Below, piece by piece: positions 33,982-42,527 of a DNA stretch of 64,000 nucleotides (position 1 is the stretch's first letter; each line of letters opens with the position of its first letter). The notes beneath the pieces are model-generated. The model searched no databases. It was not told where the DNA came from and worked only from the letters and a program-made list of their open reading frames with translations. This stretch comes from Bacteroidales bacterium (lineage in GTDB: Bacteria; Bacteroidota; Bacteroidia; Bacteroidales; Muribaculaceae): NCBI GenBank assembly GCA_004557825.1, contig SFFL01000003.1, forward strand, positions 1 to 64,000, written 5' to 3'. A program made the position numbers and the translations under genes.

Positions 33982-34929
33982 TTATATTTTCTCGGCTACC
34001 CGGAGCTTGGCGGAGCGGCTTCGGGGGTTGCGCTCCTGCTCGTCGGCGTCGGGCACGATCGGTTTCGGGGTGAGAATCTTAAACGGGGTGCTGATGCGTC
34101 CGTAGAAATCCTTCTCGATGCGCCCTTCGAGGTTGCCGGCCTTCATAAAGTTCTTTACGAGGCGGTCTTCGAGGGAGTGATATGTGATTACGGCCAGGCG
34201 GCCGCCGGGACGGAGCACTTTCAGTGCCTGAGTCAGCAGCGAGCGCAGAGCGCCGATTTCGTCGTTGACCACAATGCGTAGAGCCTGGAAAAGCTGGGCA
34301 AGTTCTTTTTTCTCCTGGCGTGGAGAGATAAAGGGTTTCACCACCTCGAGCAGGCGCTCCACGGTGTCGACCGGTGCCTGCTGACGGGCCTTGACGATGG
34401 CCTGTGCCAGGCGGCGCGCCTGCCGCAGTTCGCCGTAGAGGTGGAAGATGTCGGCGAGGGTCTCTTCAGTGGAGTCGTTGAGCAGGGTGGCAGCCGTGAG
34501 GGTGGCGCGGGTGTTCATGCGCATATCCAGCGGGCCGTCCCAGCGGAAGGAGAAGCCGCGCGAGGGATCGTCGAAGTGGTGAAACGACACACCTAAGTCG
34601 GCCAGGATGCCGTCGACTTCGTCGGCGTGGTAGTAGCGGAGGAAATTGGAGAGGTAGCGGAAGTTGCCGTGCACGGCGGTGAAGGCTGTATTATCCTTGA
34701 AATCAGGGTCTTCTCCGGCGCGCAGGATTGCCGCCATATCCTGGTCGAAGCTGAGCAGACGCCCTCTGCGGGCAGCGTCGAGGCGCTTGAGAATGGCACG
34801 CGAATGTCCTCCGCCGCCTAAGGTGCAGTCGACGTAGACGCCTCCGGGCTTTATGTCGAGGGCGTCGAGCGATTGCTCCAGCAGGGCCGGAACGTGGTAG
34901 GGCGTGGATGTCAGCGTGGTATCTTCCAT
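33982..34929 (-). CDS. rsmH: 16S rRNA (cytosine1402-N4)-methyltransferase
   Basis: 315 aa, standard length. SAM-dependent methylation of C1402 in the ribosomal P site. The SAM loop is YVDCTLGGGGHSRAIL, with DGILADLGVSFHHFDDPSRGFSF, FQALRIVVNDEIGAL and VITYHSLEDRLVKNF blocks. It is the first gene of the dcw cluster here. In many Bacteroidales mraZ precedes it, but no mraZ is found upstream in this window. Confidence 0.96.
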   Translation of the reverse strand: MEDTTLTSTPYHVPALLEQSLDALDIKPGGVYVDCTLGGGGHSRAILKRLDAARRGRLLSFDQDMAAILRAGEDPDFKDNTAFTAVHGNFRYLSNFLRYYHADEVDGILADLGVSFHHFDDPSRGFSFRWDGPLDMRMNTRATLTAATLLNDSTEETLADIFHLYGELRQARRLAQAIVKARQQAPVDTVERLLEVVKPFISPRQEKKELAQLFQALRIVVNDEIGALRSLLTQALKVLRPGGRLAVITYHSLEDRLVKNFMKAGNLEGRIEKDFYGRISTPFKILTPKPIVPDADEQERNPRSRSAKLRVAEKI

Positions 34930-35053
34930 TTTCGAGCGTAAAATTACAAAAATTGTAGCAAAGAATTTACAAATACAAATAGAAAAATTCGCAGAAGCCT
35001 GAAAAAGTTATCAACACCCCCCGATTTTGCCCAAAATTCGGCAAATAAATGCC

Positions 35054-35089
35054 TCAGGGGGCAGTTTGCATTTGCAAACTGCCCCCTGA
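35054..35089 (-). terminator. Perfect 17-bp hairpin downstream of meaB
   Basis: TCAGGGGGCAGTTTGCA and TGCAAACTGCCCCCTGA are perfect inverted copies separated by TT. It lies between the meaB stop and the start of the dcw cluster, and is most simply a terminator for the upstream minus-strand genes. The T-tract is interrupted. Confidence 0.65.
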
Positions 35090-35144
35090 TATTGATGCGG
35101 GTTTTATTTGTTTTTATGCCTGCTCCTGAAAAATTTTTCCGGGG

Positions 35145-36248
35145 TTAACGGTTTTCGCCGAGGAGGTTGTAGGCAGCGGTGAAGGGGGAGAGGCGGTTGG
35201 AGAGCACAAGACGCTCGGCTTCGGCGATGGCGCGGGCACGTTCGGGGTCATCGTAGAAGCGGCGGCGCAACTCGGAATCGATGGTCTCATACATCCAGTA
35301 GCGGGCCTGCTCGCGGCGCTGGCGCTCGAAGTAGCCGTTCTTCTCGATGAAGGCGAAATAGCGGTCGATCATATCCCACACTTCATCGATGCCTAATTCG
35401 TAATAGCCTGAATAGCAGTGTACTTCCGGCTTCCATCCGGAGGGAGGCGAGGGGAGCAACTGGAGCGCCGACTTATATTGCGCTTTAGCCAGGTTGGCGC
35501 GGTCGATGTTGTCGCCATCGGCTTTGTTGATGACGATTCCGTCGGCCATCTCCATAATGCCGCGCTTGATGCCCTGCAACTCGTCGCCGGCACCTGCTAT
35601 CTGTATGAGCATAAAGAAGTCGCACATCGAGTGTACGGCTGTTTCGCTTTGCCCTACGCCCACGGTTTCGACGAAGATATTGTTGAAGCCGGCGGCTTCA
35701 CACAGCACGATAGTTTCGCGGGTTTTGCGCGCCACACCGCCCAGGCTGCCAGCCGATGGGGAAGGGCGGATGAAGGCGTCGGGGTGCTGCGAGAGCTTCT
35801 CCATACGGGTCTTGTCGCCGAGGATACTCCCTTTGGTGCGTTCGGAGGAGGGGTCGATGGCGAGCACGGCCAGTTTGCCGCCGTGTTTGAGGGCGTGAAA
35901 ACCGAAAACGTCGATGGATGTCGACTTCCCGGCGCCGGGCACACCGGTTATGCCGATGCGGCGCGAGTTACCGCTGTAGGGGAGGCATTTCTCAATCACT
36001 TCACGGGCTTGGGCCTGGTGCTCGGGAGCTACGCTTTCCACAAGGGTTACGGCTCGCGAGAGCATCATCACATCCCCCTTGAGGATGCCCTCGACGAGTT
36101 CGCCGGGGGTGTAAACGCGGCGTTTGGGGCGTTTCAGATAGGGGTTGACGCAAGGGGGCTGCGCCACACCGGAGTTGACGGTGAGTCCGGAGTATTCGGC
36201 AGCGTTTTCGGGGTGGTCGTAATGGCCGTGATGGGGGTCGGTAGGCAT
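35145..36248 (-). CDS. meaB: Methylmalonyl-CoA mutase-associated GTPase
   Basis: 367 aa G3E-family P-loop GTPase that guards methylmalonyl-CoA mutase, gating adenosylcobalamin loading and release. The P-loop is GVPGAGKSTSIDVFG, and AIDPSSERTKGSILGDKTRM, FVETVGVGQSE and VINKADGDN follow as switch and base-recognition motifs. The mutase genes are not in this window. The gene follows polA by 93 bases on the same strand, across a tandem repeat. It fits B12-dependent succinate/propionate metabolism together with the adenosyltransferase at 11 kb. Confidence 0.94.
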   Translation of the reverse strand: MPTDPHHGHYDHPENAAEYSGLTVNSGVAQPPCVNPYLKRPKRRVYTPGELVEGILKGDVMMLSRAVTLVESVAPEHQAQAREVIEKCLPYSGNSRRIGITGVPGAGKSTSIDVFGFHALKHGGKLAVLAIDPSSERTKGSILGDKTRMEKLSQHPDAFIRPSPSAGSLGGVARKTRETIVLCEAAGFNNIFVETVGVGQSETAVHSMCDFFMLIQIAGAGDELQGIKRGIMEMADGIVINKADGDNIDRANLAKAQYKSALQLLPSPPSGWKPEVHCYSGYYELGIDEVWDMIDRYFAFIEKNGYFERQRREQARYWMYETIDSELRRRFYDDPERARAIAEAERLVLSNRLSPFTAAYNLLGENR

Positions 36249-36260
36249 AGATAGTTTGTA

Positions 36261-36310
36261 GTTCTTAGATGGTAGATTTTAGTTCTAAGTTCTTAGATGG
36301 TAGATTTTAG
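36261..36310. repeat. 28-bp period tandem repeat between polA and meaB
   Basis: GTTCTTAGATGGTAGATTTT(AG) occurs at 36261-36282 and again at 36289-36310, with further TTCTTAG fragments on the polA side. No function is apparent. Confidence 0.7.
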
Positions 36311-36341
36311 ATCTTAGTTCTTAGTGCTCAGATATGAGAGA

Positions 36342-39161
36342 TTAGTGGGCTTCGAGCCAGTTGGCGCCGGTGCCGGCAGAAACGTCCAGGGGTACGTCGC
36401 CCGAGAAGGCGCCGCTCATACAGCGCACCACAAGTTCTTGTACCTGAGGCAGTTCTTCGGCCGGTACGTTGAGCACGAGTTCGTCGTGTACCTGGAGGAT
36501 CATACGCGATTTCAGTCCGAGGCGTCCGATTTCGCGGAATACGTGAATCATCGCCAGCTTGATGATGTCGGCGGCCGACCCCTGCAGGGGGGCGTTTACG
36601 GCGTTGCGCTCGGCAAAGGAGCGCACGGTGGCGTTGCGCGAGGTAATGTCGGGCAGATAGCGTTTACGTCCCATAATGGTGGCCACGTAGCCATCCTCGC
36701 GGGCGCGTTCTACAGCCCGGTCGATATACTGGCGTATGTGGGGATATGTGGCGAAATAGCCTTCAATCAGTTCTTTAGCCTCGGCGCGGGGGATGCCCAG
36801 ACGTTCCGACAGCCCGAAGGCCGAGATGCCGTAGATTGTGCCGAAGTTGGCAGTCTTGGCCTTGCGCCGCTGGTTGTCGTCGACCTGGTCGTAGGGGAGG
36901 TGGTAAATCTTGGCGGCGGTGGCGCGGTGGATGTCAAGGCCGGAGTTGAACGCCTCGGTCAGTTCGGGGTCGTGCGAGAGATTGGCCAACAGACGCAGCT
37001 CTATCTGCGAATAGTCGGCCGAGAGGAGCACGCAGCCCGGGTCGGGGATAAAGGCGCGCCTTACTTCGCGGCCATCGTCGGTGCGGATGGGGATGTTCTG
37101 CAGGTTGGGGTTAGCCGAGGAGATGCGGCCGGTGGCCGTAACCGTCTGGTTGAATGTGGTGTGCACCTTGCCGGTAGTGGGGTTTACCAGCCCGGGGAGG
37201 GCGTCGACGTAGGTGGTGAGCAGCTTGCGCAACGAGCGGGCCCGGAGAATGGTGTCGACGATGGGGTGAGCGCGGTGCTTCATCAGAATCTCCTCGGTGG
37301 TGGAGTATGAGCCGGTTTTGGTGCGCTTGGCCTTCGGGTCGAGCTGCATTTTGCCGAAGAGAATCTCGCCCACCTGCATCGGGGATGCGATGTTGAATTT
37401 CTCGCCGGCGAGGTCGTAGGCCTGCTGCTCCACCTCGTGGAGCCGTGCGGTGAGGTTGGCCGACATACGGTTCAGCTCGGCCACGTCGATGCGCACGCCG
37501 GTCCACTCCATATCGGCCAGCACTGCGGCCAGGGGTAGCTCAATATCGTCGAGAAGGTTTTTCTGACCGTTTTTCTCCAGCAGGTCGGAGAGCGGTGCTC
37601 GCAGCTGGAGGCACACGTCGGCCTGACGGCACACTGTGTCGACCTCTTTCCCTGCCGGGCAGGCCGCGTAAGGTTTGCGAGGGTCGGTGCTGTCGGGAAA
37701 TTGTGCGCTGATACCTAATACATTGAACGCAACTTCGGCAAGCCGGTGGCGCATCTCGGGCTGGAGAATATAATGGGCGAGCTGGGTGTCGAAATATGGC
37801 GAAGTGATAGCTATGCCGTAGCGATGCAGAAGCACCATATCGCGCTTGATGTCGTGGCTTACCAGCACCACCTCAGGCAGGGAGAAGAGCGGCTTTAGCA
37901 GCGTCATCATCACGGCGGAGGCTTTCTCGTCGGTAGGAATTGCCACGTAGACGGCTTGACCCGGTGCGGTGCTGAAAGCCACGCCGCACAGTTGGGCCGT
38001 CATTGCTTCGGCACCGACGGCGTAGAGACAGATACCCATTTGGCCGGCCTCAATGGCCTGCTGCTTCAGCAGCGAGATTTCCTCGGCTGAAGAGATGGTG
38101 GTGTAGGATGCGGGAGCGGCTTCCGGTGCGGAGGCAGTGTCGCCCTCACCTTCGATGAAGTCGAAGAGCGATGGCTGGAGGTCGCTGTCGGCGGCGCCGT
38201 TTTTCGTCTTAGCCTTGGCGGATTGCACCGGTGAGGCAGCCGACTGCGGTGCGTCGGGCGAAATGCTTACGTTCGAGGCTAGCGAGGAACCGTAGCGACG
38301 GTCGAGGCGGGCCAGGACGGTCTTGAACTCCATCCTTGTGAATATCTCGCGGAGGGCGTCGACATCCACGCTGCCCCGGCAGAGGGTGTCGAGGTCAACA
38401 TCCATCGGCACGTCGGTCTTGATGGTGGCCAACTGCTTGGAAAAGAGAATCTTGTCGGCGTTGCCGCGCACTTTGTCGCCCAGCGCGCCCTTGATTTCTG
38501 CGGCGTGGTCGAGCATATTCTCTACCGAACCGTATTCGCCGATAAGCTTTGAGGCGGTTTTCGGTCCCACGCCCGGGCACCCGGGAATGTTGTCGATGCT
38601 GTCGCCTTCAAGCGCCAGCAGGTCAATTACTTGCAGTGGTGAGGAGATGCCGTATTTCTCGCACACCTCTTTCGGGCCTCTGATTTCAAAGCCCTGGCCG
38701 CGCAGCGAGGGGCGGTACATAAGCACGTTGTCGGTCACGAGCTGGCCGTAGTCTTTGTCTGGGGTCATCATATAGGTGGTGAACCCCTGCTCGGAGGCCA
38801 TGCGCGAAAGGGTGCCAATCACGTCGTCGGCTTCGTAGCCCTGCACCTCGAAAACAGGTATGTTATAGGCTTTTACAATCTCCTTGATGATGGGCACGGA
38901 TGCACCGATATCTTCGGGCTGTGCCTCGCGCTGCGCCTTGTACTCGGGGTACATCTCGTGGCGGAAAGTGGGGCCGTGAGGGTCGAAGCACACGGCTATG
39001 TGAGTTGGCTTCTCCTTCTGGAGAATCTCGTCGAGGGTGTTGCAGAAACCGAAGATTGCCGAGGTGTTGAACCCCTTCGATGTGATGCGCGGCGCACGTA
39101 TCAGAGCATAATAAGCTCTGTAAATCAGTGCGTAGGCGTCGAGTAGGAATAGCTTTTTCAT
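36342..39161 (-). CDS. polA: DNA polymerase I
   Basis: 939 aa from MKKLFLLDAYALIYRAYYAL; a 44-residue upstream extension is antisense-like and overlaps cca. The 5'-3' exonuclease domain (1-290) has YEADDVIGTL and PDKDYGQLV. The polymerase domain has LLSADYSQIELRLLA, RRKAKTANFGTIYG and LQVHDELVL. In the 3'-5' exonuclease domain the catalytic DxE is replaced by LxA in GICLYAVGA (about 376-384), so proofreading is probably lost. The start overlaps the cca stop as ATGA. Confidence 0.96.
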   Translation of the reverse strand: MKKLFLLDAYALIYRAYYALIRAPRITSKGFNTSAIFGFCNTLDEILQKEKPTHIAVCFDPHGPTFRHEMYPEYKAQREAQPEDIGASVPIIKEIVKAYNIPVFEVQGYEADDVIGTLSRMASEQGFTTYMMTPDKDYGQLVTDNVLMYRPSLRGQGFEIRGPKEVCEKYGISSPLQVIDLLALEGDSIDNIPGCPGVGPKTASKLIGEYGSVENMLDHAAEIKGALGDKVRGNADKILFSKQLATIKTDVPMDVDLDTLCRGSVDVDALREIFTRMEFKTVLARLDRRYGSSLASNVSISPDAPQSAASPVQSAKAKTKNGAADSDLQPSLFDFIEGEGDTASAPEAAPASYTTISSAEEISLLKQQAIEAGQMGICLYAVGAEAMTAQLCGVAFSTAPGQAVYVAIPTDEKASAVMMTLLKPLFSLPEVVLVSHDIKRDMVLLHRYGIAITSPYFDTQLAHYILQPEMRHRLAEVAFNVLGISAQFPDSTDPRKPYAACPAGKEVDTVCRQADVCLQLRAPLSDLLEKNGQKNLLDDIELPLAAVLADMEWTGVRIDVAELNRMSANLTARLHEVEQQAYDLAGEKFNIASPMQVGEILFGKMQLDPKAKRTKTGSYSTTEEILMKHRAHPIVDTILRARSLRKLLTTYVDALPGLVNPTTGKVHTTFNQTVTATGRISSANPNLQNIPIRTDDGREVRRAFIPDPGCVLLSADYSQIELRLLANLSHDPELTEAFNSGLDIHRATAAKIYHLPYDQVDDNQRRKAKTANFGTIYGISAFGLSERLGIPRAEAKELIEGYFATYPHIRQYIDRAVERAREDGYVATIMGRKRYLPDITSRNATVRSFAERNAVNAPLQGSAADIIKLAMIHVFREIGRLGLKSRMILQVHDELVLNVPAEELPQVQELVVRCMSGAFSGDVPLDVSAGTGANWLEAH

Positions 39162-40570
39162 AGTTGCGGGGTAAGTCCGATTGTTGCGGCGAAGGAAATC
39201 ATCAGTTCGCGGGCTGGGCCGTGCTCGTTGGGAATCTCGCCGTCGAGGATTGCGTTTTTGATGCGCTCTTTTATGATTCCCACTTCGCGGCATTGCCCTA
39301 ATCCGAATGTGGCCATAATCTCCACGCCGTCGACCGGCGGCTGGAAGTTGCGTATGCGGTCGCGCTCTTCCAGTTCCACCATCTTCCGCTTCACTAATTC
39401 GTAGTTTTCGCGGAAACGGGCCACTTTGTCGGAGTTCTTCGAGGTTATGTCGGCCGAACAGAGAATCATCAGGTCGTCGACATCATCGCCGGCGTCGAAG
39501 AGCAGGCGGCGCACGGCCGAGTCGGTGACTTCATCCTCTACCAGCGCGATGGGGCGCATGTGCAGCTCCACAAGTTTCTGCACATACTTCATCTTGTCGT
39601 TCAGCGGGAATTTCATCTGACGGAAGATGCGCGGAATCATCTTGGCTCCCACAGCGTTGTGGCCGTGGAAGGTCCAGCCGAGCTTCTCGTCGAAGCGCTT
39701 GGTCACCGGTTTGGCTATGTCGTGGAGCAGCGCGGCCCAGCGGAGCCATACGTTGTCGGATTTCTCCGCCACATTGTCGAGGACAGCCAGGGTGTGGAAG
39801 AAGTTGTCTTTATGGCCGATGCCATCCACTACTTCCACCCCTTTGAGCGCCTGCAGCTCAGGGAAAATGTATTTCAGCAGACCGCTGCGATAGAGTAGCA
39901 GCCAGCCGGTGGAGGGCTTGGCCGACCGCATAATCTTCATCAGCTCGTCCATAATGCGTTCGCGGGTGATGATTTTTATGCGTGGGGCATTGCGGGTGAT
40001 AGCGCTGAAGGTTTTGTCGACGATGGTAAAACCAAGCTGAGTGGCGAACCGGATTGCGCGCATCATACGCAGAGGGTCGTCGGTGAAAGTTATGTCGGGG
40101 TCGAGCGGGGTGCGTATGAGTTTTTTCTCCAGGTCGTCGATGCCGTTATAGCGGTCGATCACCTCGCCGAACCGGTCGGCGTTGACGCAGGCGGCCATAG
40201 CGTTGATGGTGAAGTCGCGGCGCGCCAGATCGTCGTCGAGGGTGCCATCCTCCACGATGGGGTTGCGCGAGTCGCGGCGGTACGATTCCTTGCGGGCGCC
40301 CACAAATTCCAGTTCCAGCGAGCGGGTTTTCACCTGCGCGGTGCCGTAGGTTTTGAACACGCTCAGATGTGAGCGCTTCAAGGTTTTGGCCACGGCGCGC
40401 GCCACTTCGATGCCGCTGCCTACGGTGACGAAGTCGATGTCGCTCGACGGGCGGTGCAGCAGCAGGTCGCGCACATAGCCACCCACGACGTAACATTCGC
40501 GGGAGAGCGAGTCGGCGGCGTTGCCCACCAGGGCGAAAACAGGACTTTTAAGTCGGTCGGCAAGATTCAT
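39158..40570 (-). CDS. cca: CCA-adding/poly(A) nucleotidyltransferase with HD domain
   Basis: 470 aa class II nucleotidyltransferase. CYVVGGYVRDLLLHRPSSDIDFV contains the GG-VRD loop and the catalytic DxD. RRDFTINAMA and DPLRMMRAIRFATQLGF are family blocks, and the HD domain has LLHDIAKP. The tRNA-Ser in this window lacks an encoded CCA, consistent with need for this enzyme. Its stop overlaps the polA start (ATGA), so the two are coupled. Confidence 0.93.
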   Translation of the reverse strand: MNLADRLKSPVFALVGNAADSLSRECYVVGGYVRDLLLHRPSSDIDFVTVGSGIEVARAVAKTLKRSHLSVFKTYGTAQVKTRSLELEFVGARKESYRRDSRNPIVEDGTLDDDLARRDFTINAMAACVNADRFGEVIDRYNGIDDLEKKLIRTPLDPDITFTDDPLRMMRAIRFATQLGFTIVDKTFSAITRNAPRIKIITRERIMDELMKIMRSAKPSTGWLLLYRSGLLKYIFPELQALKGVEVVDGIGHKDNFFHTLAVLDNVAEKSDNVWLRWAALLHDIAKPVTKRFDEKLGWTFHGHNAVGAKMIPRIFRQMKFPLNDKMKYVQKLVELHMRPIALVEDEVTDSAVRRLLFDAGDDVDDLMILCSADITSKNSDKVARFRENYELVKRKMVELEERDRIRNFQPPVDGVEIMATFGLGQCREVGIIKERIKNAILDGEIPNEHGPARELMISFAATIGLTPQL

Positions 40571-40608
40571 TGCAAGCGGAATTGGATTATGCGGTGATTT
40601 ATTGGGGG

Positions 40609-40684
40609 TAGCTAACTTGGCAAAAATAGCTATTTTAGCTAATTTAGCTAACTTAGCTAAGATAGCAACTTTAGCTGCTTAGCC
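40609..40684. repeat. 9-bp TTAGCTAAC-type repeat array, copy A
   Basis: Degenerate units of about 9 bases around the palindrome TAGCTA fill the gap between cca and the M24 peptidase gene. A related array lies at 46681-46790. Confidence 0.75.
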
Positions 40685-40698
40685 AAGGCAGGCGGCTG

Positions 40699-41922
40699 CT
40701 AAAGCAGGGAGATAATCTCCTCGGGGGAGTTGGTGAGGCAGCGGGGTGCCGAGGAGGTGATGATGTAGGTGTTCTCGATACCTACAGCACCGGTGCCGGG
40801 GATGACAAACTTCGGCTCGAAGGCTATGGCGTTGCCTTCCTCCAGGATGTCCTTGCTGCGGGGTGAGATTACGGGCATTTCGTTGATTTCGATGCCCAGA
40901 CCGTGGCCGCAGAACGAGGCGTGCTGACGGTGCCCCATAAAGTATGGCTCCAGGCCGGCGGCTTTGGCTTTCTCGAAAGCCATCTTGTAGAGATCGGCGG
41001 CGGCGCAACCGGGCACGGCCATACGGCGGAATTCGTTGTGGATGTCGATTGAGCACTGGTGCGCCTTCATAGCTTTGTCGGAGATTTTGCCGCAGGAGTA
41101 GACGCGGGTCATATCGGTCATATAGCCGGTGTAGTCGCCGTTGACATCCACCGACACGGTGCTTCCGGGTTTGATTTCCTCACCGCAGGCACCTACGGGT
41201 AGGGAGGGGTCTTTTCCGGCGCCGCCAAGGGCGAAGTCGTAGGGAGTGGGCACATCGGCATTGTTGCCGGTGAGCACGTTGCCCATAAAGAATTCCATCG
41301 ACTGGCCGGAGATGCGGAAGATGCCGAGGCACCCTTCCTGGCGGGCGAGGTTCTCGATGGCCACCTCAAGCTCAAAGTCGTTCATGCCGGGGCTGTAGAG
41401 CGCGGGAATGTGGCTGTAGACGGCTTCGTGGATTACGCCCGACTGGGCCATAAGCCCGATTTCCATCGGCGTTTTCACCGAACGTGCCAGTGCTATCACC
41501 GGCGAGGCGTTGAAGGGTTTGGCCGAGGGGAAACCTTTCATCAGCCGGAGCACGGTGGTGTAGGGGAGAATGTCCATCTCCAAGCCGATAGAGGCCACAG
41601 GAGCGCGGTGAAGCGCTGCGAGTTTGTCGGGGATTTCCTCCGGCTTGCGCAGTTCCACTACATTTTCGCCCTGCATTTCCACGGGGCGGCGCACAAACCA
41701 GACGGGGCTGGAGGCCTCCTGGTCGGATTCGTCGGTAAGCGGCACGTATGCCCAGCCGCTGAACACTCGGCCGGTGAGATAATATATTGTGGCGTTGTCG
41801 CTGATAAGCAGTGCGGCCGGAGCGGGGTCACCGGCAGTGACGCAGAGGCGCCGTGCGGCGGTGCGCAGACGGTTGAGGCGCAACTGCAGTTCGTCATTCG
41901 GGAGAAGAATCAGGTGTTCCAT
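40699..41922 (-). CDS. M24-family metallopeptidase (Xaa-Pro aminopeptidase-like)
   Basis: 407 aa with an N-terminal creatinase-like domain (1-150) and a C-terminal pita-bread domain. Metal ligands are seen in VSVDVNGDYTGYMTDMTRVY (two Asp), GHGLGIEINEMP (His, Glu) and a late Glu in GNAIAFEPKFVIPG. It probably removes N-terminal residues before proline in the cytosol. No signal peptide. It sits between a TAGCTA repeat array and gldH. Confidence 0.88.
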   Translation of the reverse strand: MEHLILLPNDELQLRLNRLRTAARRLCVTAGDPAPAALLISDNATIYYLTGRVFSGWAYVPLTDESDQEASSPVWFVRRPVEMQGENVVELRKPEEIPDKLAALHRAPVASIGLEMDILPYTTVLRLMKGFPSAKPFNASPVIALARSVKTPMEIGLMAQSGVIHEAVYSHIPALYSPGMNDFELEVAIENLARQEGCLGIFRISGQSMEFFMGNVLTGNNADVPTPYDFALGGAGKDPSLPVGACGEEIKPGSTVSVDVNGDYTGYMTDMTRVYSCGKISDKAMKAHQCSIDIHNEFRRMAVPGCAAADLYKMAFEKAKAAGLEPYFMGHRQHASFCGHGLGIEINEMPVISPRSKDILEEGNAIAFEPKFVIPGTGAVGIENTYIITSSAPRCLTNSPEEIISLL

Positions 41923-42032
41923 TGTAAATCGGTTGTATACAGTTTACAACAAATCCGGAGAGAAAAAGATTTTCGGAGAGAATCGGAGCGGCATCGGCTT
42001 TTGGCCGGAGATGTTGGGAGCGGAATCGGCCT

Positions 42033-42527
42033 TTATGGCTTGTCGGGGATGAAGAAGATCCCGAGCTGAGTGATTCCGTGCAGGGTGTCGGCGCGCATTA
42101 TCTGCCTGACGCCTATGAGCTGGCCGCTGACGTGGGTGAAGGAGCGCGGCACGGTGTCGATTACCTGATAGGAGGAACCTATGCCGTGCCCCTGCCAGGC
42201 GCCGAAGCGGTCGGCCAGGGGAATTTCCAGGGTGTCGGTGCGGCTGGTGCCGGCATCGCTGACGGTGGTCTCCACCCACACAGATTTGTAGGGGAAATCG
42301 CCGTCGTGGCGCAGCGCTACGGCCAGCCGGCCGCGGCAGATGGAGTCGGGATGCTCGGGGCGGAAATGGATTGTGCGGTTGTAGCGCCAACCGTCAGAGC
42401 CGAAGTCGCAATAAGCAGCGTATTCGTTGGAGGAGAGAGAGCAACTATATAGGAATGAAGCTGCAACAGCTACGCAAAATATTTGCGTAGCTGTATGTAT
42501 TAACGAATCGATGGCTCTGCGTAGCAT
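42033..42527 (-). CDS. gldH: Gliding motility-type lipoprotein GldH
   Basis: 164 aa lipoprotein with lipobox LYSC (Cys29) after a hydrophobic helix. The body (EYAAYCDFGSDGWRYN, FRPEHPDSICRGRLAVALRHDGDFPY, GTSRTDTLEIPLADRFGAWQGHG) matches the GldH family. In non-gliding Bacteroidales GldH is retained for an envelope function that is not settled. It overlaps the ricT-like stop by one base (TAATG), so it is the downstream gene of that pair. Confidence 0.88.
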   Translation of the reverse strand: MLRRAIDSLIHTATQIFCVAVAASFLYSCSLSSNEYAAYCDFGSDGWRYNRTIHFRPEHPDSICRGRLAVALRHDGDFPYKSVWVETTVSDAGTSRTDTLEIPLADRFGAWQGHGIGSSYQVIDTVPRSFTHVSGQLIGVRQIMRADTLHGITQLGIFFIPDKP

